From: Parasaccharibacter apium | GTDB taxonomy: Bacteria; Pseudomonadota; Alphaproteobacteria; Acetobacterales; Acetobacteraceae | Direction: 5' to 3' | NCBI RefSeq assembly: GCF_002592045.1 | Contig: NZ_MEJG01000004.1 | Span: forward strand, 1 to 64,000 | Length of the DNA stretch: 64,000 bases | Part shown: positions 1 to 8,556 of the stretch, piece by piece | How the letters are laid out: each line of letters starts with the position of its first letter | Numbering within the stretch: position 1 is the stretch's first letter | Notes under the pieces: generated by a model | Databases searched by the model: none | What the model was told of the DNA's origin: nothing | What the model saw: only the letters and a program-made list of their open reading frames with translations | Made by a program: the position numbers and the translations under genes

Positions 1-895
1 TTTCCCCGTGGTGGAAAAACCAGCCCCAAGCCCCGGCTTTGTGAAGGATGACCCACGCTCCCCTACACAGCCTTGGTCCATTGGGGTGCCACGCTTCGGC
101 TTCCCGAACCTTACCGAAGCCGATATGTGGGGAGCCTCCCCGCTGGACCAACTGGCATGCCGCATTAAGTTCCGTCAGGCGCATTATGTGGGTGAGTTTA
201 CACCGCCTACCATTAAGCAACCATGGATTGAGGACCCCGGCTATAATGGGGGGAATGATTGGGGCAGCGTTTCTTACAACCCGCAAACGGGCATTCTATT
301 CTCCAACTGGAGCCACATGCCCATGTATGACCAGCTTGTCAGCCGTAAAGAAGCCGATAAGTTGAAGCTCTTCCCCATTGATGTACCAGAATATACACCT
401 CGCCACGGCATCACCGCAGGCAATGCCTCACAAGCTGAAACCCCCTATGGCGCGGTTGTTGGTCCCTTCTGGAACACCTTTACAAGGATGATGTGCAATG
501 CCCCACCTTATGGCATGGTCACTGCGATTGACCTCAAAGCCCATAAGGTTCTTTGGCAAAAACCATTCGGGACAGCGCGCGCCAATGGGCCATGGGGCAT
601 ACCGACTGGCCTGCCTCTCACCATCGGTACACCTAATAATGGTGGGTCGTTGATGACAGCAGGCGGCCTCGCCTTCATCGGTGCTTCGAGCGATAATCTG
701 CTCCATGCCATTGATGTAAAAACCGGCAAAACACTTTGGACGGATGTTCTCCCGGGTGGGGGGCAAGCGAACCCAATGACCTATGCTGTGAATGGTCGCC
801 AATATGTAGCGATCATGGCTGGCGGGCATCATCTTATGGGTACACCCGTCTCTGACGCGCTTGTTGTGTACGCGCTGCCAGAGGCCAATAAGTAA
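1..895 (+). CDS. gcd: Membrane-bound PQQ-dependent dehydrogenase, glucose/quinate/shikimate family (C-terminal part)
   Basis: This is the last ~297 residues of a pyrroloquinoline-quinone dehydrogenase; the frame (phase 2) is open to the left edge, so the N-terminal membrane domain lies outside. Family members oxidise glucose (or quinate/shikimate) in the periplasm and pass electrons to ubiquinone. The visible part is the end of the beta-propeller: W-motif-like blades with an AIDVKTGKTLW repeat, the NNGGSLMTAGGLAFIG stretch, and the closing YVAIMAGGHHLMG segment typical of Gcd. Substrate cannot be settled from this part, but glucose is likeliest in acetic acid bacteria. A strong hairpin terminator follows the stop directly. 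No frameshift is seen. Confidence 0.85.
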   Translation, partial: FPVVEKPAPSPGFVKDDPRSPTQPWSIGVPRFGFPNLTEADMWGASPLDQLACRIKFRQAHYVGEFTPPTIKQPWIEDPGYNGGNDWGSVSYNPQTGILFSNWSHMPMYDQLVSRKEADKLKLFPIDVPEYTPRHGITAGNASQAETPYGAVVGPFWNTFTRMMCNAPPYGMVTAIDLKAHKVLWQKPFGTARANGPWGIPTGLPLTIGTPNNGGSLMTAGGLAFIGASSDNLLHAIDVKTGKTLWTDVLPGGGQANPMTYAVNGRQYVAIMAGGHHLMGTPVSDALVVYALPEANK

Positions 896-909
896 AATAC
901 GCCCAAATA

Positions 910-943
910 AAAAGCGGAGCTCCGAGGGGGAGTTCCGCTTTTT
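910..943. terminator. Rho-independent terminator after gcd
   Basis: A 14-bp stem (910-923 with 930-943, one G-U pair, loop of 6) begins with an A run and ends with a T run. It can terminate gcd on the plus strand and also the small minus-strand gene ending at 963. Confidence 0.85.
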
Positions 944-962
944 ATGGCCGAAATTGATAAGC

Positions 963-1217
963 TCAGCGCGGGTTAGTAGGGGGACAATTACATCCGCGTG
1001 TTGGGGCCTGTGACCGCCTAACGATATGATGGTCGATCCATTCCGAAACTAAAAGCCGCGCCTCCGGCAATGAAGCCTCAGGATGATGAATCCTGTAAAG
1101 AGTCGTGCAGGCAGTAAAGATCTTCATCTCATTCTGCCCCATATCATGCAGCTCTTGATAAGCTGTAATTACGGCGCGTTCGCATTTACGACCGATACGA
1201 CCTGTATCAACTTTCAT
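963..1217 (-). CDS. Small hypothetical protein (84 aa)
   Basis: I do not recognise a named family. The product is basic and His/Cys-containing, with an N-terminal stretch MKVDTGRIGRKCERAV, a central predicted helical region and a short tail with a GCNC motif. No signal peptide or membrane segment is visible. It reads like a genuine conserved short protein rather than a shadow, since no gene lies opposite and a purine-rich stretch (about 10 bases upstream) precedes the ATG. It is divergent from pyrE across a ~200-bp regulatory-looking region and convergent with gcd. Function is unknown. Confidence 0.55.
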   Translation of the reverse strand: MKVDTGRIGRKCERAVITAYQELHDMGQNEMKIFTACTTLYRIHHPEASLPEARLLVSEWIDHHIVRRSQAPTRGCNCPPTNPR

Positions 1218-1290
1218 ATCCTATAACCCCTACGATACCCTGTTTCTCCCAAAGGATACCCGCGTGAACAAAGACTTACCCTCTTTATCG

Positions 1291-1308
1291 CTCTGATATA
1301 TAACAGAG
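1291..1308. promoter_or_regulatory. 18-bp palindrome overlapping a TATATA -10-like core
   Basis: The arms CTCTG (1291-1295) and CAGAG (1304-1308) flank a TATATA core, with a single mismatched pair in the whole palindrome. It lies midway between the small hypothetical gene and pyrE. The size and symmetry suit a dimeric repressor operator sitting on a -10 element, but no good -35 is visible. Confidence 0.35.
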
Positions 1309-1339
1309 TAAAGCATCATTAATAAGAGAATGGGAAAAA

Positions 1340-1385
1340 AGACATCTTTCCCCTACCCCTATCCCCTTCTAACGGGTAGATGTCT
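1340..1385 (+). promoter_or_regulatory. Possible pyrE leader stem-loop
   Basis: AGACATCT (1340-1347) pairs perfectly with AGATGTCT (1378-1385), and ACCC (1355-1358) can extend the stem with GGGT (1374-1377) across a pyrimidine-rich bulge. It ends 36 bases before the pyrE start codon. It has no U run, so it is not a standard terminator; it could be a translation-control or attenuation element. Confidence 0.3.
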
Positions 1386-1421
1386 CCAAAGGAACCATTT
1401 TTCGAGATTATGGAGAGAATA

Positions 1422-2165
1422 ATGTCCTCAACTGGCACTGCCCCCACTCTGGGGCCTCGTCTCACGCAATGGGACCGCGATGCCGCCCTCACAACAGCGC
1501 GCATCCTGCTGGAGATTAAGGCCATTAACTTCCGCCCTAGTGAGCCTTATACCCTCACCTCTGGGTGGAAATCTCCTGTTTATATCGATTGCCGCAAGAT
1601 TATCTTCTTCCCCCGTGCCCGCACAAAATTGATGGAACTGGCCGTGGAGAAGATTGGCCGTCATATCGGTTATGAGAGCATTGATGCCGTTGTGGGGGGG
1701 GAGACAGCCGGGATTCCTTTCTCCGCATGGATTGCCGACCGTTTGATGACACCTATGGCCTATGTTCGCAAAAAACCCAAAGGCTTTGGCCGTAATGCCC
1801 AAATTGAGGGCGATGTGCCAGAGGGTATGCGCACTTTGTTGGTCGAAGACCTCACAACCGATGGGGCCTCCAAGATTCGCTTCGCTAACGCACTGCGTAA
1901 AGCTGGGGCGATTGTGGACCATACCTTTGTGGTCTTTTTTTACGGCGTCTTCCCCGGTGCGCAAAAAACCTTACAGGATATGGGCATTAGCCTCCATGCG
2001 CTTTGCACGTGGTGGGACGTGCTAGAAGCCTGTGCAGATGGACAATATTTCTCCACCGAGGATAGCGCAGAAGTCCGCCGCTTTTTGGAGGACCCTTGCG
2101 GTTGGTCCAAAGCACATGGCGGTGTTAGCAGCGCAGAAGAAGCCCTCGCTTTTAAACAAGGCTAA
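1422..2165 (+). CDS. pyrE: Orotate phosphoribosyltransferase
   Basis: PyrE joins orotate to PRPP to form OMP, the fifth step of de novo UMP synthesis. The PRPP-binding motif is clear (LLVEDLTTDGAS at about residues 140-150), preceded by the substrate loop region YVRKKPKGFGRNAQIEG. I chose the ATG at 1422 because GGAGAG lies at 1412-1417 with ideal spacing; the in-frame ATG at 1380 falls inside a predicted leader stem. The product is 247 aa, longer than the E. coli enzyme (about 213) and like other alphaproteobacterial forms. murI follows 26 bases downstream, so the two are probably co-transcribed. Dihydroorotase (pyrC) lies elsewhere in this window. Confidence 0.93.
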   Translation: MSSTGTAPTLGPRLTQWDRDAALTTARILLEIKAINFRPSEPYTLTSGWKSPVYIDCRKIIFFPRARTKLMELAVEKIGRHIGYESIDAVVGGETAGIPFSAWIADRLMTPMAYVRKKPKGFGRNAQIEGDVPEGMRTLLVEDLTTDGASKIRFANALRKAGAIVDHTFVVFFYGVFPGAQKTLQDMGISLHALCTWWDVLEACADGQYFSTEDSAEVRRFLEDPCGWSKAHGGVSSAEEALAFKQG

Positions 2166-2191
2166 GGCCTACGCCTTATAGGGATTCACTG

Positions 2192-3016
2192 ATGCCGAAT
2201 ACATCACCCCCTCGTATTCTTGTCTTTGATTCCGGCATTGGGGGGCTTGGGGTGGTGCAGGCTCTGCGGAGCCTCGCCCCCTCCCTCACGCTAGATTATC
2301 TCGCTGATACAGCACTCTTTCCCTATGGGGAGCAAGATGATGACTTCTTGCGGGAGCGCATTACCCAGCTTATCTGCCATGCCTGCGCTTTATTACAACC
2401 TACTCTGGTCATAATCGCCTGTAATACTGCAAGTACCTTAGCCCTCGCCCCTCTGCGAGAGACACTCACCTTACCTATTGTTGGCTGCGTGCCACCTATC
2501 CGCTGGGCTGGACGTGTGTCTAAAACGCGCACCATCGGCCTACTCGCCACCAGCGCAACAGCCCGCCGGCCTTACCTTGCACAATTACATCATGATTATG
2601 CAGCAGATTGTAAGCTTATCATCCACGGCTCTCGCCATCTCGCCACTATGGCAGAACGTGCCTTCCGCGGTGAAATTCTAGAGCCTGAATCTGTACAGCA
2701 TGAATTAGCGGCTCTCTTTGAGCAACCAGACGGCAGCGACATTGATGCTATTGGCCTTGGCTGTACCCATTACACTTTTTTGATGCCATATTTCCAGCGT
2801 CTTGGTCCCCCCGGTATGATATGGTTGGACCCCGCCCCCGCTGTCGCCCAACAAGCCCTACGGCGGTTAAGTGATGTTACTGAAGGCCCCTTAACAGCCG
2901 TGCCCTCTACTCCACCGGATCGCTTCTTCCTTACCGCTCCACCACCTCACGGGGCAGACCTCGCTCGGCATATTGCCTGGTTAGGCTTTACAAATGAATG
3001 GCAACTTCTCCCCTAA
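2192..3016 (+). CDS. murI: Glutamate racemase
   Basis: MurI interconverts L- and D-glutamate in the cytoplasm, supplying D-Glu for peptidoglycan. All hallmarks are present: the DSGIGG motif (Asp13), the first catalytic cysteine in CNTAST (Cys77) and the second in GLGCTHY (Cys191). The 274-aa length is normal. It sits behind pyrE in the same direction, and its stop codon overlaps the stop of the convergent polyprenyl synthase gene by 4 bases, leaving no room for a separate terminator. Confidence 0.93.
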   Translation: MPNTSPPRILVFDSGIGGLGVVQALRSLAPSLTLDYLADTALFPYGEQDDDFLRERITQLICHACALLQPTLVIIACNTASTLALAPLRETLTLPIVGCVPPIRWAGRVSKTRTIGLLATSATARRPYLAQLHHDYAADCKLIIHGSRHLATMAERAFRGEILEPESVQHELAALFEQPDGSDIDAIGLGCTHYTFLMPYFQRLGPPGMIWLDPAPAVAQQALRRLSDVTEGPLTAVPSTPPDRFFLTAPPPHGADLARHIAWLGFTNEWQLLP

Positions 3017-4071
3017 CGAGCCCGCTCTACAGTATAAAGAACCGTCTCCCTCAATAAGGCTTTAAGGGGAGTTTCGGGGAAGTCCGCCAAAGCCTCTACC
3101 GCTTGCTGAGCATAGATGCGTGCGCGCTCAATCGTAGCGCTGATAGCCTTTGTCCGCGCGATGACCTCCAAAGCATGAGGCAGGTCGGCCTCTGTTTGCT
3201 CTGTATCCTCAATCACACGCTTCCAAAACTGCTTCTCATCTTCCGTTCCACGCTCATACGCTACAAGAACAGGTAGAGTAATTTTCCCCTCGCGGAAGTC
3301 ATCCCCCACTGTTTTGCCTAATATTTGTTGGTCTGCCGCATAATCCAACGCGTCATCCACAAGCTGGAAGGCCATGCCCAGATTCGTACCATACTGCTCC
3401 AAAGCCAACTCAGCCTTACGGTCTTTCTGCGCCACAACAGCCCCAACACGGCAAGCTGCAGCAAAAAGAGCAGCGGTTTTACCGTGAATCACCTCTAAAT
3501 AACGCTCAATGGAGGTCGAAAGATCATTCTGCGTGGACATTTGCAGCACTTCGCCCTCCGCAATCGTTGCTGAGGCTGCAGAGAGAATAGCCATGACCTC
3601 CAATGAGCCATCGGCCGTCATAAGCTGGAAAGAGCGCGCAAATAGGAAGTCCCCCACCAGCACAGAGGCCTTATTCCCAAATAAGGCATTGGCTGAGGCC
3701 ATACCCCGCCGCAAGGTGCTTTCATCCACCACATCATCATGCAAGAGGGTCGCTGTATGGATAAATTCCACACAAGCAGCCAAACCTATATGACGGGTTT
3801 CACCCGGCCTCTCACCATAGCCACATAGCCGAGCAGAAGCCAAAGTAAGCAACGGGCGCAACCGCTTCCCCCCCGCTGCAACCAAATGCGCCCCAAGCTG
3901 CGGAATTAAGGGGACAGAGCTTTGCATCCTATCAATGATGGCCTGATTACAAGCCACCATATCATCAGCGAGATAGGCGGAAAGAGCCTTCAGGGCATCC
4001 TCCCCTTTGACCTCTTTCTTCATAGCCTCACCGCTAGATGCACTCGAAGACCCTGATGAGGAAGACACCAA
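3013..4071 (-). CDS. ispB: Trans-polyprenyl diphosphate synthase (octaprenyl/decaprenyl type)
   Basis: This elongates farnesyl diphosphate with IPP to make the long side chain of ubiquinone. The first Asp-rich motif (LLHDDVVDES) and second (QLVDDALDY) are intact, as are the GGKRLRP substrate residues. The longest reading starts at a TTG at 4071 with GGAG nine bases upstream and gives a Ser-rich leader; the ATG at 4023 (MKKEVKG) is the alternative and would give 336 aa. Chain length (C40 to C50) cannot be read safely, though C50/C45 is usual in acetic acid bacteria. UbiA and UbiG, which act later in the same pathway, are also in this window. Confidence 0.88.
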   Translation of the reverse strand: MVSSSSGSSSASSGEAMKKEVKGEDALKALSAYLADDMVACNQAIIDRMQSSVPLIPQLGAHLVAAGGKRLRPLLTLASARLCGYGERPGETRHIGLAACVEFIHTATLLHDDVVDESTLRRGMASANALFGNKASVLVGDFLFARSFQLMTADGSLEVMAILSAASATIAEGEVLQMSTQNDLSTSIERYLEVIHGKTAALFAAACRVGAVVAQKDRKAELALEQYGTNLGMAFQLVDDALDYAADQQILGKTVGDDFREGKITLPVLVAYERGTEDEKQFWKRVIEDTEQTEADLPHALEVIARTKAISATIERARIYAQQAVEALADFPETPLKALLRETVLYTVERAR

Positions 4072-4211
4072 AACGCAAAACTCCAGTTCTATCCGCTTAA
4101 TTCATACATAACTATGCAAAACGGATAGGGCTAGAAAGCTGTTCCCCCTTTATCGCAACAACATGCAACATAAAGCAAACAGCTATTCTCCCCGATTAAC
4201 ATTTGCACACC

Positions 4212-4268
4212 ATATGAGCGGCTAGAGAGATATGGTCAAGACACGTTTTGCCCATCAGCCACTCATAT
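4212..4268. repeat. 12-bp inverted repeat between nrdB and ispB
   Basis: ATATGAGCGGCT (4212-4223) and AGCCACTCATAT (4257-4268) are inverted with one G-U-type mismatch, around a 33-base spacer. It lies just past the nrdB stop in the minus-strand direction. There is no T run, so it may be an mRNA-end structure rather than a classical terminator. Confidence 0.45.
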
Positions 4269-4292
4269 AACACAACGTTTATGGCTTTTTGC

Positions 4293-5315
4293 TCAATCAA
4301 ACACACCACTTTCAAACGCATCCTCCCATGTCCCTTGGGTAGAGGCGCGTGAATATTCCGTCGCACGATTTTCAAAGAAGTTCGTATGCTCCACCGCATT
4401 GAGCATATCATCAACCCAAGGGAGCGGATTTTCCTCAATGCCATAAATAGGGTCTAACCCAAGCTGGGTTAGCCTACGGTCGGCAATAAAGCGAATATAA
4501 CGCTCCACTTCCTGAGCTGAGAGGCCCTCTACAGGCCCCATCTCAAAAGCAAGCTCAATAAACGCATCTTCGTGAGAGACTGTCTGACGACAAATCTCTA
4601 CCAACTCGGCGCGGAAATCCTCTGTCCAAATCTCTGGGTTTTCCCGCACGAACGTACGGAACAGGCGAATCATAGAAAGGCAATGCAGTGTTTCATCACG
4701 CACAGACCATGAAACGATCTGCCCCATCCCTTTCAACTTATTAAAGCGCGGGAAGTTCAGCAAAATAGCAAAAGATGCAAAAAGCTGAAGCCCTTCCATA
4801 AAGGCCCCAAAAGCAGCCATTGTTTTGGCGATCTCGCGCTTACTATTAATATTAAAGGATTGCATGTAATCATACTTATCCTTCATCTCTTTATATTTCA
4901 GAAAAGCGGAATATTCCGTCTCTGGCATCCCGATTGTATCTAACAAATGGGAATAAGCAGCAATGTGAATCGTCTCAATATTCGAAAAACATGAGAGCAT
5001 CATCAGCACTTCGGTCGGTTTAAAGACCTGGCTGTAATACTTCATGTAAGCAGAGTTCACCTCTACATCCGCTTGCGTAAAGAAGCGAAAAATCTGCGTC
5101 ACAAGGTTCTGCTCTGCTTCGGAGAGTTTGCGGTGCCAGTCTTTTACATCCTCAGCGAGGGGCACTTCCTCTGGCAACCAATGCAAACGCTGTTGTGTCA
5201 ACCAAGCATCATAAGCCCACGGATAACGGAAGGGCTTATAAACCGGATTCTCCACAAGCAAATTTGCCTGCGCGGCAGATTCTGGGGCTTCTGGTAACGG
5301 AGTTGCTTCTGTCAT
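4293..5315 (-). CDS. nrdB: Class Ia ribonucleotide reductase, beta subunit
   Basis: NrdB carries the diiron-tyrosyl radical that starts reduction of ribonucleoside diphosphates in NrdA. The ligand set is complete by comparison with E. coli R2: Asp83, Glu114, His117, Glu174, Glu208 and His211, with the radical tyrosine at Tyr121 in ETIHIAAY. The protein is 340 aa. There is no N-terminal ATP-cone. A GAAGG Shine-Dalgarno lies 8 bases from the ATG. It follows nrdA by 34 bases in the same operon and ends before a long inverted repeat. Confidence 0.95.
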   Translation of the reverse strand: MTEATPLPEAPESAAQANLLVENPVYKPFRYPWAYDAWLTQQRLHWLPEEVPLAEDVKDWHRKLSEAEQNLVTQIFRFFTQADVEVNSAYMKYYSQVFKPTEVLMMLSCFSNIETIHIAAYSHLLDTIGMPETEYSAFLKYKEMKDKYDYMQSFNINSKREIAKTMAAFGAFMEGLQLFASFAILLNFPRFNKLKGMGQIVSWSVRDETLHCLSMIRLFRTFVRENPEIWTEDFRAELVEICRQTVSHEDAFIELAFEMGPVEGLSAQEVERYIRFIADRRLTQLGLDPIYGIEENPLPWVDDMLNAVEHTNFFENRATEYSRASTQGTWEDAFESGVFD

Positions 5316-5349
5316 ATCTGAGACCTTCTATCCTAACGCGCTGCTGCTC

Positions 5350-7263
5350 TTATTGGCAGGAGAGACATTCCTCATAGCTCCCCGCCCCACTCTCTGCATG
5401 GCGCGGTGTGGCTTGAGGGAGGTGATCATCATCACCCTCCATGATATCGCGTTTCACCGCCATATTGGAAACAGTATCAGCCCGTTGGATGGATAAAGAG
5501 CGGCAGTAATAAAGAGATTTTACACCTTTTTTCCACGCTTCGTAATGGATACGCACAAGGTCGCGCTTATGCACATCTGCCGGCAAGAAAAGATTAACCG
5601 ATTGCGACTGACAGATGAACGGCGCGCGATCAGCCGCATGCTCAATCACCCAACGCTGGTCAATCTCAAAGGCTGTCTTAAAGACATCTTTTTCATCCTG
5701 AGAGAGGAAGTCCAAATGTTGGACAGAGCCCTTACTCAACGTGATGGAAGACCAGACCTCATCCGTATCCTGCCCATATTTCTGCAACAGCGTAGCGAGA
5801 TGGCGATTCCGTACGGTAAAGGAGCCGGAGAGCGTTTTTTGCAAAAAGACATTCGCGCTAATTGGATCAATCCCAGGGCTGGCATTCCCCGCAATGATGG
5901 AGATAGACGCTGTCGGCGCAACAGCCATCTTATGAGAAAACCGTTCTTGTATCCCATAATCTGCCGCATCGGGGCAGGGGCCACGCGTTTTTGCAAGAGC
6001 ACGCGATGCTGCCGCTGTTTGCTCGGCAATATGCTGGAAGAACTTCTTATTCCACACCTTGGCCATCACACTGCCAAAGGGAATCATCTTCGACTGCAAG
6101 AAGGAATGAAAGCCCATAACCCCCAAGCCGACCGAACGCTCCCGCATGGCGGCATAACGTGCATGCTCCATATCGCTTGGCGCATTATCGATGAAATCCT
6201 GAAGGACATTATCTAAAAAGAGCATCACATCTTCGATAAAGCGCGGCTCATCCTTCCACTCATCCCAATATTCGAGATTTAAAGAAGAGAGGCAGCACAC
6301 CGCTGTGCGTGTCTTGCCGTGATGGTCTATCCCTGTTGGCAGGGTAATCTCCGCACAAAGGTTAGAGGTTTTAACCTCCAACCCCGCAAGACGATGATGC
6401 TCTGGCCGTGCGCGATTTACCGTGTCGGAAAAGACGATATAAGGCTCGCCCTGCTCCATCCGCGCCGTAAGCAGACGAATCCATAACGCACGCGCTGAGA
6501 CCTTCCGAATCACACTATGATCCTTCGGGGAGATCAGAGCCCATTCCTCATCACCCGCAACAGCGCGCATGAAATCATCTGTAAGCAAAACACCATGATG
6601 GAGATTTAGAGCCTTACGATTCGGGTCCCCCCCTGTGGGGCGGCGCATCTCGATAAACTCCTCAATCTCAGGGTGCCAAACCGGCAGATAAACAGCGGCA
6701 GACCCACGGCGTAAACTCCCCTGACTAATGGCGAGTGTTAAACTATCCATCACCCGGATAAAGGGGATCACCCCAGAGGTCTTCCCATTACGGCCGATAT
6801 TCTCCCCAATGGAGCGCAAATTGCCCCAATAAGAGCCAATCCCGCCGCCCTTTGCCGCAAGCCAGACATTCTCATTCCAGAGCCCGACAATCCCTTCTAG
6901 GCTATCCTCAGACTCATTAAGGAAGCAAGAAATTGGCAGCCCACGATTCGTCCCCCCATTGGAGAGAATAGGCGTTGCGGGCATAAACCAATGACGCGAC
7001 ATATAATCATAAATACGCTGCGCGTGCCCCTCATCCGCCCCATAACGCGAGGCAACACGGGCAAATAACCCTTGGTAAGTCTCACCTTCTAACAGATAGC
7101 GGTCATCCAGAGTGGCACGGCCAAACGCCGTTAACCGTTCATCCCGCTCTGAATTTATATAAACGGGATGACGCCCTGGTAATTGCACTCTCTCTGCAAA
7201 GAGTTCGGGCTCTGCCGTCTTACCCGATGGCCGGGCGGCTGTCCGCACGTCAGGCATTGTCAT
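5350..7263 (-). CDS. nrdA: Class Ia ribonucleotide reductase, alpha subunit lacking an ATP-cone
   Basis: NrdA reduces NDPs to dNDPs. The active site is intact: Cys113 (ISCFLN), the radical-site motif NLCAE (Asn301, Cys303, Glu305), the partner cysteine pair at 323-324 (CCLSSLNL), the radical-transfer YY pair in SLYYC, and a redox C-terminal tail ECLSCQ (Cys633, Cys636). I start at the ATG at 7263, which has AAGGGG 8 bases upstream; the frame stays open to a TTG at 7341. Compared with E. coli NrdA (761 aa) about 90 N-terminal residues forming the ATP-cone are absent, so dATP overall-activity control should differ. An NrdR box lies upstream and nrdB downstream. Confidence 0.94.
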   Translation of the reverse strand: MTMPDVRTAARPSGKTAEPELFAERVQLPGRHPVYINSERDERLTAFGRATLDDRYLLEGETYQGLFARVASRYGADEGHAQRIYDYMSRHWFMPATPILSNGGTNRGLPISCFLNESEDSLEGIVGLWNENVWLAAKGGGIGSYWGNLRSIGENIGRNGKTSGVIPFIRVMDSLTLAISQGSLRRGSAAVYLPVWHPEIEEFIEMRRPTGGDPNRKALNLHHGVLLTDDFMRAVAGDEEWALISPKDHSVIRKVSARALWIRLLTARMEQGEPYIVFSDTVNRARPEHHRLAGLEVKTSNLCAEITLPTGIDHHGKTRTAVCCLSSLNLEYWDEWKDEPRFIEDVMLFLDNVLQDFIDNAPSDMEHARYAAMRERSVGLGVMGFHSFLQSKMIPFGSVMAKVWNKKFFQHIAEQTAAASRALAKTRGPCPDAADYGIQERFSHKMAVAPTASISIIAGNASPGIDPISANVFLQKTLSGSFTVRNRHLATLLQKYGQDTDEVWSSITLSKGSVQHLDFLSQDEKDVFKTAFEIDQRWVIEHAADRAPFICQSQSVNLFLPADVHKRDLVRIHYEAWKKGVKSLYYCRSLSIQRADTVSNMAVKRDIMEGDDDHLPQATPRHAESGAGSYEECLSCQ

Positions 7264-7369
7264 GAATCGAGCCCCTTCATCCAAGTTCACTTTTAACGAT
7301 TTTGGTCCCCCCATCTCCCACGCATGGGGACGAAATTTCAAGTCCTGTTTTTATAAAAATAAGCGTGAG

Positions 7370-7389
7370 TTGCGGATATATAGGAGCAA
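7370..7389. promoter_or_regulatory. Degenerate second NrdR-box candidate
   Basis: TTGC (7370-7373) and GCAA (7386-7389) flank an ATATATA core. Its centre is about 32 bp from the centre of the strong NrdR box, close to the three-helical-turn spacing common for paired NrdR sites. The match to the consensus is poor outside the core, so this is only a candidate. Confidence 0.25.
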
Positions 7390-7403
7390 TGCTAGGGAAA
7401 AAG

Positions 7404-7419
7404 ACACTATATCTTGTGT
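7404..7419. promoter_or_regulatory. NrdR box upstream of nrdA
   Basis: ACACTATATCTTGTGT matches the 16-bp NrdR consensus (ACACNATATNTNGTGT type) with both ACAC and GTGT ends intact. It sits about 140 bp upstream of the chosen nrdA start, in the gap between nrdA and the aroC stop. NrdR is the ATP/dATP-sensing repressor of RNR operons. Confidence 0.75.
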
Positions 7420-7456
7420 TGCATTAATCTCTTTGTAGTCTCCTAGACGCGGCGAA

Positions 7457-8551
7457 TCACAACCACCCACATTGAGCGTGATTCCGCAAAAGCTGGTCAG
7501 CAAGAATGCACGCCACCATCGCCTCTGCCACTGGTACAGCCCGAATCCCAATACAAGGGTCATGCCGCCCCTTCGTCATCACATCTACAGCCTCGCCAGC
7601 ACGATTGATGCTTGGGACAGGGATGAGGATGGAGCTGGTCGGTTTAATGGCCATGCGCGCAACAATAGGTTGTCCTGTTGAGATTCCTCCCAGAATCCCA
7701 CCTGCATGATTGCTCAAAAACACGGGCTCTAAGGGCGATTCCGAAGGGCGAATGGGATCGGCATTCTCATGCCCATGCAGAGCCGCAACAGCCATGCCAT
7801 CACCAATCTCGACCGCTTTAATGCCGTTAATCCCCATCAAGCCGCCCGCAAGTTCAGCATCTAGCTTGCCATAAACGGGTGCCCCCAAACCGGCGGGCAC
7901 CCCTTCTGCCACAACTTCAAGAGTCGCCCCGATGGATGAACCGGATTTTCTCACAGCCTCTAGCTGCTCGCTCCATTGCGGAACAATCGCTGCATCGGGG
8001 GAGAAGAAGGGATTGCGTTCCACCTCATCCCATGCCCAGCGCGTATGATCCACCTTTTGATGGCCAATCGCCGTTAATGCCCCACGGATGACGAGCTGCG
8101 GCCCCACAAGCTCCCGCAAGATCACGCGCGCCACAGCCCCCGCCGCCACCCGCATAGCCGTCTCGCGCGCGGAGGACCGCCCACCACCACGGTAATCGCG
8201 TATGCCGTATTTAAGGTCATACGCAATATCTGCATGGCCGGGACGATATTGCTGAGCAATTTCCCCATAATCCTTGGAGCGTTGATCCGTATTCTCAATC
8301 ATCAGAGAGATGGGCGTTCCCGTCGTCTGCCCTTCAAACACACCGGAGAGAATACGCACTTGGTCAGCCTCGCGCCGTTGTGTCGTATAGCGCGACTGGC
8401 CGGGTCGCCTTTTATCCAACCAAGGCTGAATATCCTCCTCCGACAGCTTAAGGCGCGGGGGACAGCCATCAATCACACAGCCAATCGCTGGCCCGTGGCT
8501 TTCCCCCCATGTTGTTACACGCAACAAACGCCCAAAGCTGTTCTCTGACAT
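7457..8551 (-). CDS. aroC: Chorismate synthase
   Basis: AroC is the last enzyme of the shikimate pathway and removes phosphate from EPSP to give chorismate, using reduced FMN. The N-terminal signature [18 protein letters not shown], the [18 protein letters not shown] block and the later [17 protein letters not shown] segment are all present. The length of 364 aa is normal. It begins 5 bases after the fabI stop, so fabI-aroC form an operon. aroE (shikimate dehydrogenase) lies further along this window. Confidence 0.95.
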   Translation of the reverse strand: MSENSFGRLLRVTTWGESHGPAIGCVIDGCPPRLKLSEEDIQPWLDKRRPGQSRYTTQRREADQVRILSGVFEGQTTGTPISLMIENTDQRSKDYGEIAQQYRPGHADIAYDLKYGIRDYRGGGRSSARETAMRVAAGAVARVILRELVGPQLVIRGALTAIGHQKVDHTRWAWDEVERNPFFSPDAAIVPQWSEQLEAVRKSGSSIGATLEVVAEGVPAGLGAPVYGKLDAELAGGLMGINGIKAVEIGDGMAVAALHGHENADPIRPSESPLEPVFLSNHAGGILGGISTGQPIVARMAIKPTSSILIPVPSINRAGEAVDVMTKGRHDPCIGIRAVPVAEAMVACILADQLLRNHAQCGWL

Positions 8552-8556
8552 AGCTA

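Noticed and set aside
428-832. Reverse-strand open frame inside gcd
   Set aside because: It is a shadow of the plus-strand dehydrogenase with no ribosome site or recognisable domain.
1340-1385. Rho-independent terminator or known riboswitch before pyrE
   Set aside because: No U run and no recognisable riboswitch core.
1380-1421. A longer pyrE starting at 1380
   Set aside because: Its ATG lies inside the predicted leader stem and lacks a ribosome site; the ATG at 1422 has GGAGAG at ideal spacing.
5545-6216. 223-codon plus-strand frame opposite nrdA
   Set aside because: It lies wholly over the well-conserved nrdA frame and reads as low-quality sequence with no motif.
7264-7341. A longer nrdA starting at TTG 7341
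   Set aside because: No properly spaced ribosome site, and the added residues do not form an ATP-cone.
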